64,000 nucleotides of DNA from Hominenteromicrobium sp900549945 (GCA_902472305.1 CABRNK010000016.1:1-64000); one strand, 5' to 3'. Positions 17,710 to 26,923 are shown, counted from the stretch's first letter. Notes: generated from the sequence alone by a model not told the origin. Translations and numbers: made by a program.

Positions 17710-18186
17710 TTATTTGTGGTATTTTGTGCCCGCATTGATTGAAAACGCGCGGTAAAGCTGCTCGCAGAGCATCACGCGCGCAAGCTGGTGCGGGAAGGTC
17801 ATCGGCGACATGGAGATGCGCCTGCCGCTTGATTTGACGGAATCGTGCAGCCCGTGCGACGAGCCGATCACGAAAGCTAGGCTGCTCGCGCCGCCGACGG
17901 CCGCCGCCGCGATTTCCGCCGCGAGCTTTTCGGAGGAAAGCATGCGTCCCTCGATGCAGAGCGCATAGACCGCGCTGCGCCCGGCAGCCGCCGCGATCGC
18001 TTTGCTTTCCTCTGCGAGCGCGCGCTCGATCTCCGCCGCGCCCGGGTTCTGCGGCAGGCGCGCCTCGTTCAGCTCGACGACGGAAAAACGGCAGAACGCC
18101 GAAAGCCGCTTCGCATATTCTTCCACGGCCTCGCGCCAGTACCGCTCTTTGAGCTTGCCGACGCAGATGATTTTGACCTCAAGCAT
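17710..18186 (-). CDS. rlmH: 23S rRNA (pseudouridine-1915-N3) methyltransferase
   Basis: RlmH methylates pseudouridine 1915 in helix 69 of 23S rRNA on the assembled ribosome. 158 residues, the family size. SPOUT-fold features visible are the N-terminal KIICVGKLKERYW, the SAM-binding segment FVIGSSHGL, and the C-terminal MTFPHQLARVMLCEQLYRAFSI. It starts 8 bp downstream of the WalJ-like hydrolase, with a GAGGTG site, a gene pairing also common in other Firmicutes. Confidence 0.95.
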   Translation of the reverse strand: MLEVKIICVGKLKERYWREAVEEYAKRLSAFCRFSVVELNEARLPQNPGAAEIERALAEESKAIAAAAGRSAVYALCIEGRMLSSEKLAAEIAAAAVGGASSLAFVIGSSHGLHDSVKSSGRRISMSPMTFPHQLARVMLCEQLYRAFSINAGTKYHK

Positions 18187-18194
18187 CGCGCACC

Positions 18195-18986
18195 TCAGAA
18201 TTCCACCGTGCGCCCGTCGAGGTTCTCGACCGGTGCAACGTCCAGTATGTAGCCGCTTTCCTCCTCGATGCCGGCCATCTGCATGCCGCACACCGCCGTC
18301 TGCCGCGCAATGTCCGGCGTGTTGTTCTCCCGGCTCAGGTGCGCGAGCAGAAAGCGCCGCGTGCCGTTCTCGTACAGCTCCGGCAGCAGCTCGGCACAGG
18401 CGGCGTTCGAGAGGTGCCCGCAGTCCGAGAGGATGCGCCGCTTGAGCGCGTAGGGATACGGCCCGGTGCGCAGCATGCCGACGTCGTGGTTCGATTCGAT
18501 CACGGCGAGATCGACGCCCATGAGCTTTTCCTCGATCTCCGGCGTGACGCGGCCGAGGTCGGTCGCCACCGCCGCGGTCCTCCCGTCCGCCGTGCGGATG
18601 CGGTAGCCCAGCCCCTCCGCGCAGTCGTGCGGCGTGCGGAACGCCTGCACCTGCATGGCGCCGAGCTCGAGCGTGCCGTCAATCGTGTACGCCGGGAACG
18701 AGCCGTCGAGCACGCGCATTGATTCGAGCGCCGCGAGCGTGCCGGCCGACGCGAACACCGGGATGTTGTATTTCGAAGCAAATACGCGCAGGCCGCTCAC
18801 GTGGTCCGAGTGCTCGTGCGTCACCAGAATGCCGTTCACCGCCAGCGGGTCGATGCCGCAGCGCTTCAAAATATTCGCGGTCTGGCGCGCGCTGCGCCCC
18901 ACATCCACCAGAATGCCCGCCGATTTTCCCCCTATAAAATAGCTGTTTCCCGCGCTTCCGCTGTACAGCGCGCAAAGCTCTGCCAT
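18195..18986 (-). CDS. Metallo-beta-lactamase hydrolase, WalJ/YycJ-like
   Basis: 263 residues, the size of Bacillus YycJ (WalJ). The metal motif THEHSDH and the later SNHD and HLSREN motifs fit the family. WalJ is linked to coordination of cell-wall work with DNA replication and may be a 5'-exonuclease. No walRK genes are in the window. GGGAG lies eight bases before the ATG. It sits between murA and rlmH with short gaps, consistent with one transcription unit. Neighbourhood with rlmH supports the WalJ assignment over other metallo-beta-lactamase proteins. Confidence 0.82.
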   Translation of the reverse strand: MAELCALYSGSAGNSYFIGGKSAGILVDVGRSARQTANILKRCGIDPLAVNGILVTHEHSDHVSGLRVFASKYNIPVFASAGTLAALESMRVLDGSFPAYTIDGTLELGAMQVQAFRTPHDCAEGLGYRIRTADGRTAAVATDLGRVTPEIEEKLMGVDLAVIESNHDVGMLRTGPYPYALKRRILSDCGHLSNAACAELLPELYENGTRRFLLAHLSRENNTPDIARQTAVCGMQMAGIEEESGYILDVAPVENLDGRTVEF

Positions 18987-19075
18987 CCGTCCATCTCCCT
19001 TTGCTTTCATCATAAAAAATGCCCTGACAGAGATCCGTCGGGGCGAGTGCCCCGGCCTTGCAGCCGGAGCCGTAA

Positions 19076-20362
19076 TTATCCGATTTTCTCGTTGCTGCCA
19101 TCCTGCGGGTCGATGCGCAGGTACATGTCCGCGCCGAGCCCGACGAACTTCTCCACGATGTCCTCGTAGCCGCGCTGGATGTGCTCGATCTCCTCGATCT
19201 TCGTCGTGCCGCGCGCCGCGAGCGCCGCGATGATCATGGCGGCGCCTGCACGCAGGTCGACCGCGCGGACCGGCGCGCCCTTGAGGAAATCGACGCCCTC
19301 GATGATCGCGCTCTTGCCCTCCACCGTGATCTGCGCGCCCATGCGCTTGAGCTCCTCCACATAGCGGAAGCGGTTTTCCCAGACGTTCTCGTTCAGGATG
19401 CTCGTCCCCTCCGCGAGCGCGAGCACCGCCGCGATCTGCGGCTGCATGTCGGTCGGGAAGCCGGGGTGCGGCATCGTCTTTACGTTGCACTTGCGCAGCG
19501 GGGTATCCCGGCGCACACGCACCGCGTCGTCGTATTCGATCACGGTGACGCCCATCTCCATGAGCTTCGCCGTGATCGACTCGAGATGCTTCGGCGTGAC
19601 GTTCTTCACAAGGATGTCGCCGCCGGTCGCCGCCGCGGCGGCCATATACGTACCGGCCTCGATCTGGTCGGGAATGATCGAATACGTGATGCCCTTGAGA
19701 TGCTCGACGCCGCGGATCTTGATAACGTCGGTGCCTGCGCCGCTGATGTTCGCGCCCATCGAGTTCAGGAAGTTCGCGAGATCGACGACGTGCGGCTCAC
19801 GCGCCGCGTTCTCGATGACCGTAAGGCCCCGGGCCTTGACAGCTGCGAGGATGATATTCATCGTCGCGCCGACCGTCACCATATCGAGATAAATGTGGGC
19901 GCCGCGCAGCGCGTCGGCCGAAACCTCGATCATACCGTCGTTGAGCGTATAGGTGCAGCCCAGCGCGTTGAAGCCCTTGATGTGCTGGTCGATCGGCCGC
20001 ACGCCGAAATCACAGCCGCCGGGCAGCGGCACAACCGCGCGCGAAAAACGCCCGAGCAGCGCGCCGATGTTGTAGTATGAGCCGCGCATCTTGCGCCCGA
20101 GCTCGTTGGGCACGACGTTCGTCTGGATCGTCGTGGGGTCGATCTCCACGGTATTGCGGTTGATCCAGCGCACCTCGGCGCCCATCTCCGTCAGGATCCG
20201 CGCGCTCAGCTTGACATCCGAAATATTCGGCACATTCTCAATGCGGCAGGGGGATTCTGCCATGATCACCGCCGGAATGATCGCAACAGCCGCGTTCTTC
20301 GCGCCGCTGATCGTCACCTCGCCGGAAAGGCGCTTGCCGCCCCGAACAATAAATTTATCCAC
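19076..20362 (-). CDS. murA: UDP-N-acetylglucosamine 1-carboxyvinyltransferase
   Basis: MurA transfers enolpyruvate to UDP-GlcNAc, the first committed step of peptidoglycan synthesis. 428 residues. The start is GTG (VDKFIVRGGKRLSGEV), preceded by AAGGA with good spacing. The frame stays open upstream but without family similarity. Lys22-Asn23 (SGAKN) and the catalytic Cys at about 117 (GGCDFG) are present, so fosfomycin sensitivity is expected at this target. The spacer upstream (20363-20617) holds a possible weak promoter ending in CATAAT. It heads murA-walJ-rlmH-ThyX-like. Confidence 0.96.
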   Translation of the reverse strand: MDKFIVRGGKRLSGEVTISGAKNAAVAIIPAVIMAESPCRIENVPNISDVKLSARILTEMGAEVRWINRNTVEIDPTTIQTNVVPNELGRKMRGSYYNIGALLGRFSRAVVPLPGGCDFGVRPIDQHIKGFNALGCTYTLNDGMIEVSADALRGAHIYLDMVTVGATMNIILAAVKARGLTVIENAAREPHVVDLANFLNSMGANISGAGTDVIKIRGVEHLKGITYSIIPDQIEAGTYMAAAAATGGDILVKNVTPKHLESITAKLMEMGVTVIEYDDAVRVRRDTPLRKCNVKTMPHPGFPTDMQPQIAAVLALAEGTSILNENVWENRFRYVEELKRMGAQITVEGKSAIIEGVDFLKGAPVRAVDLRAGAAMIIAALAARGTTKIEEIEHIQRGYEDIVEKFVGLGADMYLRIDPQDGSNEKIG

Positions 20363-20617
20363 GATAATTTTCCTTCCAAGTCTTTTTGCCGCCGGTCCCA
20401 AACCGGTTTCATTTCCGAAACGGAAGACCTGCGCAGCCAAAGCCGACGGCGCATCCGCTCATCTTATATAAAAATCAAGTGAAGTCTTTGCTTATTATGA
20501 CCGATAACTATGATAATACACAACGGTAAAAAAGTCAATATCTTGCAGGAACTTCGGACCTGTTTTCTGCGATTATGTAAACAGGCTTATTCTGTTTTCA
20601 ACAAAAAAGGCGAGAGT

Positions 20618-21313
20618 TTACGACTCTTTTTTGAAGGAAATGGGCTTTTCCTCACCGGCCAAGATACGCTTGATGTTCGCTCTGTGCTTGACAATGACCG
20701 TGGCGCCGATCAGCGCCGCCACCGCGGTCGCCATCGCGACATAGAAGCCCGGGAGGCCGCCGATTTTATAATCGATAAAAAATGTGATGAAAAACGTGAC
20801 GATCGGGTACAGCAGGCAGCCGCAGATCGAGGCGAGCGAGACCGTTTTCTTCCACGCAAAAACCAGCGCGAAAAAGGCGAAGCAGATCAGGAACACGCGC
20901 CAGTCCAGAAGAAGGATCATCGCCGCCGCCGTCACGACGCCCTTGCCGCCGCGAAAGCCGAAGTAAAGCGGATACATATGCCCGATGATGCAGCAGAAGC
21001 CCGCCGCATACATGCCCAGACGCGCCAGCACCGGGTCGATGCCGTTCGCCAAGCAGATGAAATGCAGCGCGTAATAGCCGATCGCAACGCTCAGCGCGCA
21101 CTTCAAAAAGTCGCAGAGAAAGGTCAGCGCGGAGGCTTTTTTTCCGGCGACGCGCAGCACGTTCGTCGCACCCGCATTGCCGCTGCCGTGGCTGCGCACG
21201 TCCTCGTGCGCAAAAACGCGCGTCAGGATGATCGCAAAGCTGATGCTGCCAAGCAGGTAGCCCGCCGCGGCCACGAGCAGCAGCGGGAGAATCAGCGCTT
21301 CAAAATTTGCCAT
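20618..21313 (-). CDS. plsY: Acyl-phosphate glycerol-3-phosphate acyltransferase
   Basis: PlsY acylates glycerol-3-phosphate from acyl-phosphate at the membrane, the first step of phospholipid synthesis in most Gram-positives. 231 residues with several membrane spans. The three cytoplasmic motifs are visible: GSGNAGATN, GHMYPLYFGFRGGKGV and, later, HRANIKRI. It starts 3 bp after the der stop, so it is co-transcribed with der. A weak hairpin plus T-run overlaps its stop codon and may end the transcript. Confidence 0.96.
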   Translation of the reverse strand: MANFEALILPLLLVAAAGYLLGSISFAIILTRVFAHEDVRSHGSGNAGATNVLRVAGKKASALTFLCDFLKCALSVAIGYYALHFICLANGIDPVLARLGMYAAGFCCIIGHMYPLYFGFRGGKGVVTAAAMILLLDWRVFLICFAFFALVFAWKKTVSLASICGCLLYPIVTFFITFFIDYKIGGLPGFYVAMATAVAALIGATVIVKHRANIKRILAGEEKPISFKKES

Positions 21314-21316
21314 ACA

Positions 21317-22645
21317 TCACCCTTCCTTCTCGCCGCGCTCGCGCACGATCATGCGCACCGGCGTGCCTTCGAGGCCGAAAATCTCGCGGATCCGGTTCTC
21401 GAGATACCGCTGGTAGGAAAAGTGGAAGAGCTCCTTCGAGTTCACGAAGCAGATAAACGTGGGCGGCTTCGTCGAAGCCTGCGTCATGTAGTAGATCTTC
21501 AGGCGCTTGCCCTTGTCGGTCGGCGGCTGCACGCGCGCCGTCGCCTGCGCGAGGATGTCGTTCAGCGTGCCGGTCGTGATGCGCATCGCGTTGCTCGAGG
21601 CCACATGGCGGATCAGCTCGAAAAGCCGGTCGAGCCGCTGGCCGGTCTGCGCGGAGATAAAGATGATCGGCGCGTAGGACATGAACGCGAAATCCTTTTC
21701 AAGCTTCGCGCGGTACGTCTGCATCGTCTTGTCGTCCTTCTCCACTGCGTCCCATTTGTTGACCGCGATCACGCAGCCCTTGCCGGCCTCGTGCGCGATG
21801 CCCGCGACCTTCGAATCCTGCTCGGTGAAGCCGACCGTCGCGTCGATCAGAATCACGCAGACGTCGGCGCGGTCGACCGCCATCTCCGCGCGCAGATTGC
21901 TGTAGTGCTCGATGGAATCCTCCACGCGGCTCTTGCGGCGCAGGCCGGCCGTATCGATGAAGGTGAACGTGCCGAATTTGTTCTCGATCGTCGTATCCAC
22001 GGCGTCGCGCGTCGTGCCCGCAATATCGGAAACGATGCAGCGGTTCTCGCCGGAAACGCGGTTGACAAGCGACGACTTGCCGACGTTCGGCTTGCCGATA
22101 ACCGCCACCTTGATGATCTCGCTCTCCTCTTCCTCCGCCTGCGCCTCTGGCAGATGCTCGAGAACGGCGTCCAGCAGATCGCCGGTACCGTGGCCATGCA
22201 CCGAGGAAACCTGCACCGGGTCGCCGAGGCCGAGGTTGTAGAACTCGTAGAAATCCGCCGGCGGCTCGCCGACCGTGTCGCATTTATTGACGCAGACAAC
22301 GACCGGTACATTGCTGCGCTGGAGCATCTGCGCGATGTTGAGGTCCGTCGCCACCATGCCGGTGCGCACGTCGGTCACAAAGACGATCACATCCGCGGAA
22401 TCGATCGCGATCTGCGCCTGCGTGCGCATCTGCGAAAGGATCACATCCTTCGATTCCGGCTCGATACCGCCCGTATCGACAAGGGAAAACCGGCGGTTTT
22501 TCCACTCGCACTCGCCGAAAATACGGTCTCGCGTGACGCCCGGCGTATCCTCCACAATGGAAAGGCGCTGCCCGATCAGCTTGTTGAACAGGGTCGATTT
22601 GCCGACGTTCGGTCTGCCGACAATCGCCACGATCGGTTTTGACAT
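21317..22645 (-). CDS. der: Ribosome biogenesis GTPase Der (EngA)
   Basis: Double-GTPase needed for 50S subunit assembly. 442 residues: a first G domain with GRPNVGKS near the N-terminus, a second with GKPNVGKS near residue 185, then a KH-like C-terminal domain. NKWD and NKCD base-recognition motifs are visible. It lies between the DUF512 gene and plsY, with gaps of 13 and 3 bp, an arrangement common in clostridia. Confidence 0.97.
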   Translation of the reverse strand: MSKPIVAIVGRPNVGKSTLFNKLIGQRLSIVEDTPGVTRDRIFGECEWKNRRFSLVDTGGIEPESKDVILSQMRTQAQIAIDSADVIVFVTDVRTGMVATDLNIAQMLQRSNVPVVVCVNKCDTVGEPPADFYEFYNLGLGDPVQVSSVHGHGTGDLLDAVLEHLPEAQAEEEESEIIKVAVIGKPNVGKSSLVNRVSGENRCIVSDIAGTTRDAVDTTIENKFGTFTFIDTAGLRRKSRVEDSIEHYSNLRAEMAVDRADVCVILIDATVGFTEQDSKVAGIAHEAGKGCVIAVNKWDAVEKDDKTMQTYRAKLEKDFAFMSYAPIIFISAQTGQRLDRLFELIRHVASSNAMRITTGTLNDILAQATARVQPPTDKGKRLKIYYMTQASTKPPTFICFVNSKELFHFSYQRYLENRIREIFGLEGTPVRMIVRERGEKEG

Positions 22646-22658
22646 TCCGTTTCCTCCT

Positions 22659-23981
22659 TTACTCTATCGTTTCCGGCAGCGGGCCTAAGATGTCCCGCAG
22701 CTCGCCGCCGGCATCCTTCTGCATGCGTTTTGCCGGAACCCCCAGCGCGCGGCCGAGCGCTTCCAGCGTCATATCGTCCAAAAACACGTCCTCGTCGGCC
22801 ATCAGCATCGCACTCGGGATCAAAATCTCGTCGCCGAGGTTTTCATCACGGAGCCGCCGCACGAGGTCCCGCCCGACCAAAAGGCCGGTCACATCGACCG
22901 TGCCGCCGAAAAAGTCGTTTTTCACCGGGACCAGATTGATCTCAATCCCCGGAAACTGCGCACGCACGCGGTCGAAAAGGCCGTTCAGGAACTCGAACGC
23001 CGCCTCGCCCGTCGGGATCGTCACGCGCCGGCGGAGCCTCTGCCCCGGCAGTTCCTCGAGCGCCCAAGTCAGCTCCTCCTCCAGATCGCGCAGCATGCCG
23101 ACGCCGTTTTCGATCTGCGGGAAATCCTCGTAGAAATCGTACGGCGGCAGCGCGCGCCCCGCAATCAGGTAGAATTCGTCGCTCGGGTAGACCGTGCGCA
23201 TGCCGCGTTCCGCCTTGAAGCGGTCGCCCCAGCGCTCGAGCACGTCGATCGCCGCGCCGGCTGAGGCCCGGTCAAACGGCACGAGCGGGTACAGCCCCTC
23301 GCGGTAGCGCGTCAGCCCCACGGGCACGCAGGCGACGCTTTGCAGGCACTCGCCGAGGCCGCGCATTTCAGAAAGCGTGTATTCGAGCTCGGCGCCGTCG
23401 TTCAGGCCGGGGCACAGCACGATCTGGCAGTTCAGCCGGATGTTGTGCGCTGCAAGGCGCCGCACGTGGCGCAGCGCGTCGCCCGCAAAGCGGTTGTGCA
23501 TCATTTTGCAGCGCAGCGCGGGATTCATCGTGTGCACCGAGATGTTGATCGGGCTGATGTGCATCTCGATGATGCGGTCGATCTCGCGGTCGTCGATATT
23601 CGTCAGCGTGATGTAGTTGCCGAAGAGAAACGAGAGCCGCGCGTCGTCGTCCTTGAAATACAGCGTCTCGCGCATCCCCGGCGGAAGCTGGTCGATGAAG
23701 CAGAAAACGCACTTGTTGCGGCATGCGCGCTGCTTGTCCATGAGGTACGTCTCAAATTCGAGGCCGAGCGCGCCGTACTGCGCCTTGACGATTTTTTCCT
23801 CCACACGCCGCCCGTCCGGCTTTTCAAAGACAACGGTCAGGTGCGTGCTCGTCTCGCGGAAGCGGAAGTCGAGGATATCGCCGATCACATGGCCGTTGAT
23901 CGAGATCAGGCTGTCGCCCTTTTCCATCCCGGCGCGTTCCGCAAGGCTGCGCGGCTCAACGCCGAATATTTTTACCGCCAT
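22659..23981 (-). CDS. DUF512 family radical SAM protein with PDZ-like N-terminus
   Basis: 440 residues. The N-terminal 70 residues look like a PDZ domain (VEPRSLAERAGMEKGDSLISING). A Cys cluster CRNKCVFC (about 87-94) follows and would bind a radical SAM 4Fe-4S cluster, then the DUF512 region. The family is widespread in clostridia and cyanobacteria and its reaction is unknown to me. It heads the DUF512-der-plsY run. The start has a GGAGG-rich site upstream. The linkage to der hints at a ribosome or translation role, but that is only inference. Confidence 0.85.
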   Translation of the reverse strand: MAVKIFGVEPRSLAERAGMEKGDSLISINGHVIGDILDFRFRETSTHLTVVFEKPDGRRVEEKIVKAQYGALGLEFETYLMDKQRACRNKCVFCFIDQLPPGMRETLYFKDDDARLSFLFGNYITLTNIDDREIDRIIEMHISPINISVHTMNPALRCKMMHNRFAGDALRHVRRLAAHNIRLNCQIVLCPGLNDGAELEYTLSEMRGLGECLQSVACVPVGLTRYREGLYPLVPFDRASAGAAIDVLERWGDRFKAERGMRTVYPSDEFYLIAGRALPPYDFYEDFPQIENGVGMLRDLEEELTWALEELPGQRLRRRVTIPTGEAAFEFLNGLFDRVRAQFPGIEINLVPVKNDFFGGTVDVTGLLVGRDLVRRLRDENLGDEILIPSAMLMADEDVFLDDMTLEALGRALGVPAKRMQKDAGGELRDILGPLPETIE

Positions 23982-24020
23982 AAAATCCGCCTCCCCTCCG
24001 CGCGCGGCGCCGCATCTTCA

Positions 24021-24062
24021 AAAAAACAATAGAGAAGGAGCAAAAATCTGCCCCTTCTCTAT
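24021..24062 (-). terminator. Terminator of the yceD-rpmF operon
   Basis: 10-bp stem ATAGAGAAGG/CCTTCTCTAT (24029-24038, 24053-24062), followed on the minus strand by TGTTTTTTTG. Confidence 0.88.
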
Positions 24063-24088
24063 CTTGCACAATATTGTTTCAGGCAAAA

Positions 24089-24271
24089 TTATGCTTCCTT
24101 TTTAACAACTTCTCTGCCGTTGTAGTAACCGCAGTTACCGCAAACCCTGTGAGGTGTCTTATACTCTCCGCACTGCGGGCATTTCATAAGGGCAGGAGCG
24201 TTAAGCTTCCACACGTTGGAACGTCTCTTATTCTGTCTGGCACTGGACACTTTTCTCTTGGGTACCGCCAT
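24089..24271 (-). CDS. rpmF: 50S ribosomal protein L32
   Basis: 60 residues beginning AVPKRKVSSARQNKRR after Met, with two CxxC pairs (CPQCGEY, CGNCGYY), so it is the zinc-binding form of L32. AAGGAGGTG lies six bases before this ATG. An ATG three codons upstream overlaps that site and is rejected. It follows yceD by 45 bp and is closed by a strong terminator. Confidence 0.98.
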   Translation of the reverse strand: MAVPKRKVSSARQNKRRSNVWKLNAPALMKCPQCGEYKTPHRVCGNCGYYNGREVVKKEA

Positions 24272-24316
24272 CGTCAGCACCTCCTTATAGTAAACTAAAT
24301 CTTTGGTGATCCAAAA

Positions 24317-24814
24317 TCATTGGAGCAGCGCGCGCAGGGCCTCCATGCGGGGGTCTGCCTGCTGCTTCGCACAGGCGCAGTCGCCTTCATTGAGGTTCTT
24401 CCCGCAGGTCGGGCAAAGCCCCCTGCAATCCTCCTTACAGACGTATTTCGAGGGCGTCAGAAGAATGATGTCGGAATAGATCAGCTCGTCCAAATCGAGC
24501 GTTTCGCCCTCGACGACAATATAATCGTCGAAGTCCTCCTCATCGTTCAGCTTGTTCACCAGCACGTGAGATATGCTGTGCGAAAGCTCCTTCCTGCTCT
24601 CTGTCAGGCACCTGTTGCACGGCATCGAAAACGCATAGCTGACGGTGACATGCAGCTCTGCACTGGACGCAAACGCCTTGATATCACCCACGACATGCAC
24701 CGGGGAAACAAACGGCTTCGCGCCGTCGATCTCCACGCCGGACAGGTCGATCGTGTAATCGATATGCTGGGAAACGTCCTCTCCCGAAAAATACTTCTTC
24801 AACTCGATAAGCAT
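24317..24814 (-). CDS. yceD: YceD family protein (DUF177)
   Basis: 165 residues. It has the DUF177 core with PCNRCL near the middle and a C-terminal Cys-rich tail (CKEDCRGLCPTCGKNL and CAC) that probably binds zinc. YceD is linked with rpmF across bacteria and is implicated in 23S rRNA accumulation, though its exact activity is unsettled. The start at MLIELKKYF has AGGA five bases upstream. The ATG four codons earlier (MRIP) has no such site. A perfect consensus promoter ends about 25 bp upstream. Confidence 0.9.
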   Translation of the reverse strand: MLIELKKYFSGEDVSQHIDYTIDLSGVEIDGAKPFVSPVHVVGDIKAFASSAELHVTVSYAFSMPCNRCLTESRKELSHSISHVLVNKLNDEEDFDDYIVVEGETLDLDELIYSDIILLTPSKYVCKEDCRGLCPTCGKNLNEGDCACAKQQADPRMEALRALLQ

Positions 24815-24839
24815 GGGTATCCTCATACCGTACTGATAT

Positions 24840-24868
24840 ATTATAAATACCAGACGGGCTTTTGTCAA
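24840..24868 (-). promoter_or_regulatory. Perfect sigma-A consensus promoter for yceD-rpmF
   Basis: Minus strand TTGACA (24863-24868), exactly 17 bp, TATAAT (24840-24845): twelve of twelve consensus positions. The leader would be only about 20 nt. Confidence 0.92.
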
Positions 24869-24902
24869 GGAAAAGTTTGAAAAATCCGGCGGGTTTCCGC
24901 CC

Positions 24903-24950
24903 GAAAAAAGGCGTTCGGCGGGTCTGTCTCCGCCGAAGCGCCGATTTTTT
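24903..24950. terminator. Terminator downstream of the P-loop gene
   Basis: Long stem (arms 24910-24921 and 24930-24942, one bulge). CTTTTTTC follows on the minus strand and GATTTTTTC on the plus strand. A smaller GGCGG/CCGCC hairpin with a T-tail lies just beyond on the minus strand. Confidence 0.85.
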
Positions 24951-24989
24951 CTGCACAGCCGGAAAACCGCTCTGCTTCTCCTGCCGGTT

Positions 24990-25403
24990 TTACTTGCCGA
25001 CGTACTCCAGCACGGACTCCGGAAGCTCCTCCTGAGCGGCGGAAATCAGCAGGCAGATGTTCGCATTGGCCGTTTCGCTGAGCGCCTTGAGCTTCATCGT
25101 GAGCGCCTCAACGTCGCTGACGCCGTTGCCGGTGATCTTCAGCGTGGAATCCACAAACACGTCGGTCACGTCGTAGTTCGCCGCGCAGATGCCGCTGACG
25201 AAGCCGACGAGCGCGTCGAGACCCTCGATGCTGTACGCATCGGAATCGACGAGACGGGCCTTGTGGGAAATATCATATGTAAGCTTGAGGCTCTTTTCGA
25301 TGACGACGACGTTGCCGTTCGAATTCTTGACGGCCTCGTTCGCGAGCTCGATGAGCTTCTTCGTCTTGCCGGAGCCCTTTTTACCAATTAAGAGAGTGAT
25401 CAT
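24990..25403 (-). CDS. Small P-loop NTPase of unknown function
   Basis: 137 residues. A Walker A loop lies at the very N-terminus (LIGKKGSGKTKK), and the hydrophobic strand DVFVDSTLKI later could supply a Walker B-like Asp. The fold resembles a minimal RecA/AAA core. Clostridial homologues have no firm function that I know. It starts 53 bp downstream of pgi with AGGAGG eight bases before ATG, so it could be co-transcribed with pgi, and a strong terminator follows. No secretion signal or membrane segment. Confidence 0.75.
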   Translation of the reverse strand: MITLLIGKKGSGKTKKLIELANEAVKNSNGNVVVIEKSLKLTYDISHKARLVDSDAYSIEGLDALVGFVSGICAANYDVTDVFVDSTLKITGNGVSDVEALTMKLKALSETANANICLLISAAQEELPESVLEYVGK

Positions 25404-25456
25404 AATGAAGTCCTCCTGAATATTTTATATTCCGCATAAACGGATTTACGCCTGAA

Positions 25457-26797
25457 TTATTTTGAAAGGCGCGCTTCCAGCGCTTCCTTCTCGCCCTCGT
25501 AGCCGGGCTTGCCGAGCAGCGCGAACATGTTTTTCTTGTAGCTTTCCACGCCGGGCTGGTTGAACGGGTTCACGCCGAGCATGTAGCCGGAAATCGCGCA
25601 GGCGCGCTCAAAGAAGTAGATGAGCTGGCCAAGCGTATCCTCGGAGAAATCGGGCGCGTTCAAAACGATGTTCGGCACGCCGCCGTCGTTGTGCGCGAGC
25701 ACGGTGCCCTCAAACGCCTTGCGGTTGATGTAGGCCATGCTGCGGCCCTCGAGGAAGTTGAGGCCGTCGACATTCGCCGGGTCGTTGCCGATGACGATCT
25801 CGTGCTTCGGCTTTTCAAACAGCACGACGGTCTCAAAGAGATCGCGGCGGCCGTCCTGAATATACTGGCCCATCGAGTGCAGATCGGTCGAGAAAACGAC
25901 GGACGCCGGGAACAGGCCCTTGCCGTCCTTGCCCTCGCTCTCGCCGTAGAGCTGCTTCCACCACTCGTTCATCAGCGTGTAGGAGGGCTCGTAGCTGACC
26001 ATGATCTCGGTGCTCTTGCCCTTGTTGTAGAGGATATTGCGGATCGCCGCGTACTTGTAGCAGTCGTTCTCCTCGAGATTCGGATTGCTGTACGCCGCCT
26101 GCGCCTTTCTGGCGCCCGCCATCAGCGCGTCGATGTCCGCGCCCGCGACGGCGATCGGCAGCAGGCCGACCGCGGTAAGCACCGAATAACGGCCGCCCAC
26201 GTCGTCCGGCACGACGAAGGTCTCATAGCCTTCTTCGTCCGCGAGGTGCTTCAGCGTGCCGCGCGCCTTGTCGGTCGTGCAGAAAATGCGCTTCTTCGCC
26301 TCTTCCTTGCCGTACTTCTTTTCGATGATCTCGCGGAACACGCGGAACGCGATCGCCGGCTCGGTCGTGGTGCCGGACTTCGAGATCATGTTGATCGAAA
26401 TGTCGCGGCCCTCGCAGATCTGCACGAGCTCCGCCAGCGCGGAGGAGGAGATGCTGTTGCCGGTGAAATAGATGTCCGGCGTATCCTTCTTCAGCGCGTT
26501 GTAGTTTTCGCTTTTCAAAAACTCGATCGCCGCGCGGGCGCCGAGGTACGAGCCGCCGATGCCGATGACGATGAAAACCTCTGTATTCTTCTTGATGCGC
26601 TCGGCCGCCGCCTTGATGCGCGCGAACTCTTCCTTGTCATAATCGGTCGGGAGCGTCACCCAGCCGAGAAAATCATTGCCGGGACCCTCGCCGGATTCCA
26701 GCAGCTTGTGCGCACTTTCCACCTGCGGTGCGATCGCTTCATATTCGTGCTCCTGAACAAAGCCCTTCAAATACCCGCATTCCAATTTTAACGACAT
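25457..26797 (-). CDS. pgi: Glucose-6-phosphate isomerase
   Basis: Pgi interconverts glucose-6-phosphate and fructose-6-phosphate, feeding glycolysis and the GlmS reaction. 446 residues, the short Firmicute form. IGIGGSYLGARA, ISKSGTTTEPA and the C-terminal GVNPFNQPGVE motifs are present. The start at MSLKLECGY is chosen for AGGAGG eight bases upstream. An ATG eleven codons earlier lacks family similarity. Own promoter upstream. Confidence 0.97.
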   Translation of the reverse strand: MSLKLECGYLKGFVQEHEYEAIAPQVESAHKLLESGEGPGNDFLGWVTLPTDYDKEEFARIKAAAERIKKNTEVFIVIGIGGSYLGARAAIEFLKSENYNALKKDTPDIYFTGNSISSSALAELVQICEGRDISINMISKSGTTTEPAIAFRVFREIIEKKYGKEEAKKRIFCTTDKARGTLKHLADEEGYETFVVPDDVGGRYSVLTAVGLLPIAVAGADIDALMAGARKAQAAYSNPNLEENDCYKYAAIRNILYNKGKSTEIMVSYEPSYTLMNEWWKQLYGESEGKDGKGLFPASVVFSTDLHSMGQYIQDGRRDLFETVVLFEKPKHEIVIGNDPANVDGLNFLEGRSMAYINRKAFEGTVLAHNDGGVPNIVLNAPDFSEDTLGQLIYFFERACAISGYMLGVNPFNQPGVESYKKNMFALLGKPGYEGEKEALEARLSK

Positions 26798-26860
26798 TTT
26801 TACTGCCTCCTGCCTGTTTACTTTTAACAAACGGAATTGTCGAACACTTTTGATGTTTTC

Positions 26861-26889
26861 ATTCTACAATATTTTGTGGCACTTTTCAA
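26861..26889 (-). promoter_or_regulatory. Promoter for pgi
   Basis: Minus strand TTGAAA (26884-26889), 17-bp spacer, TAGAAT (26861-26866), about 64 bp before the start codon. Confidence 0.75.
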
Positions 26890-26923
26890 GACTTGAATAC
26901 TCGGTTTCACAAAAAGTTTGATT

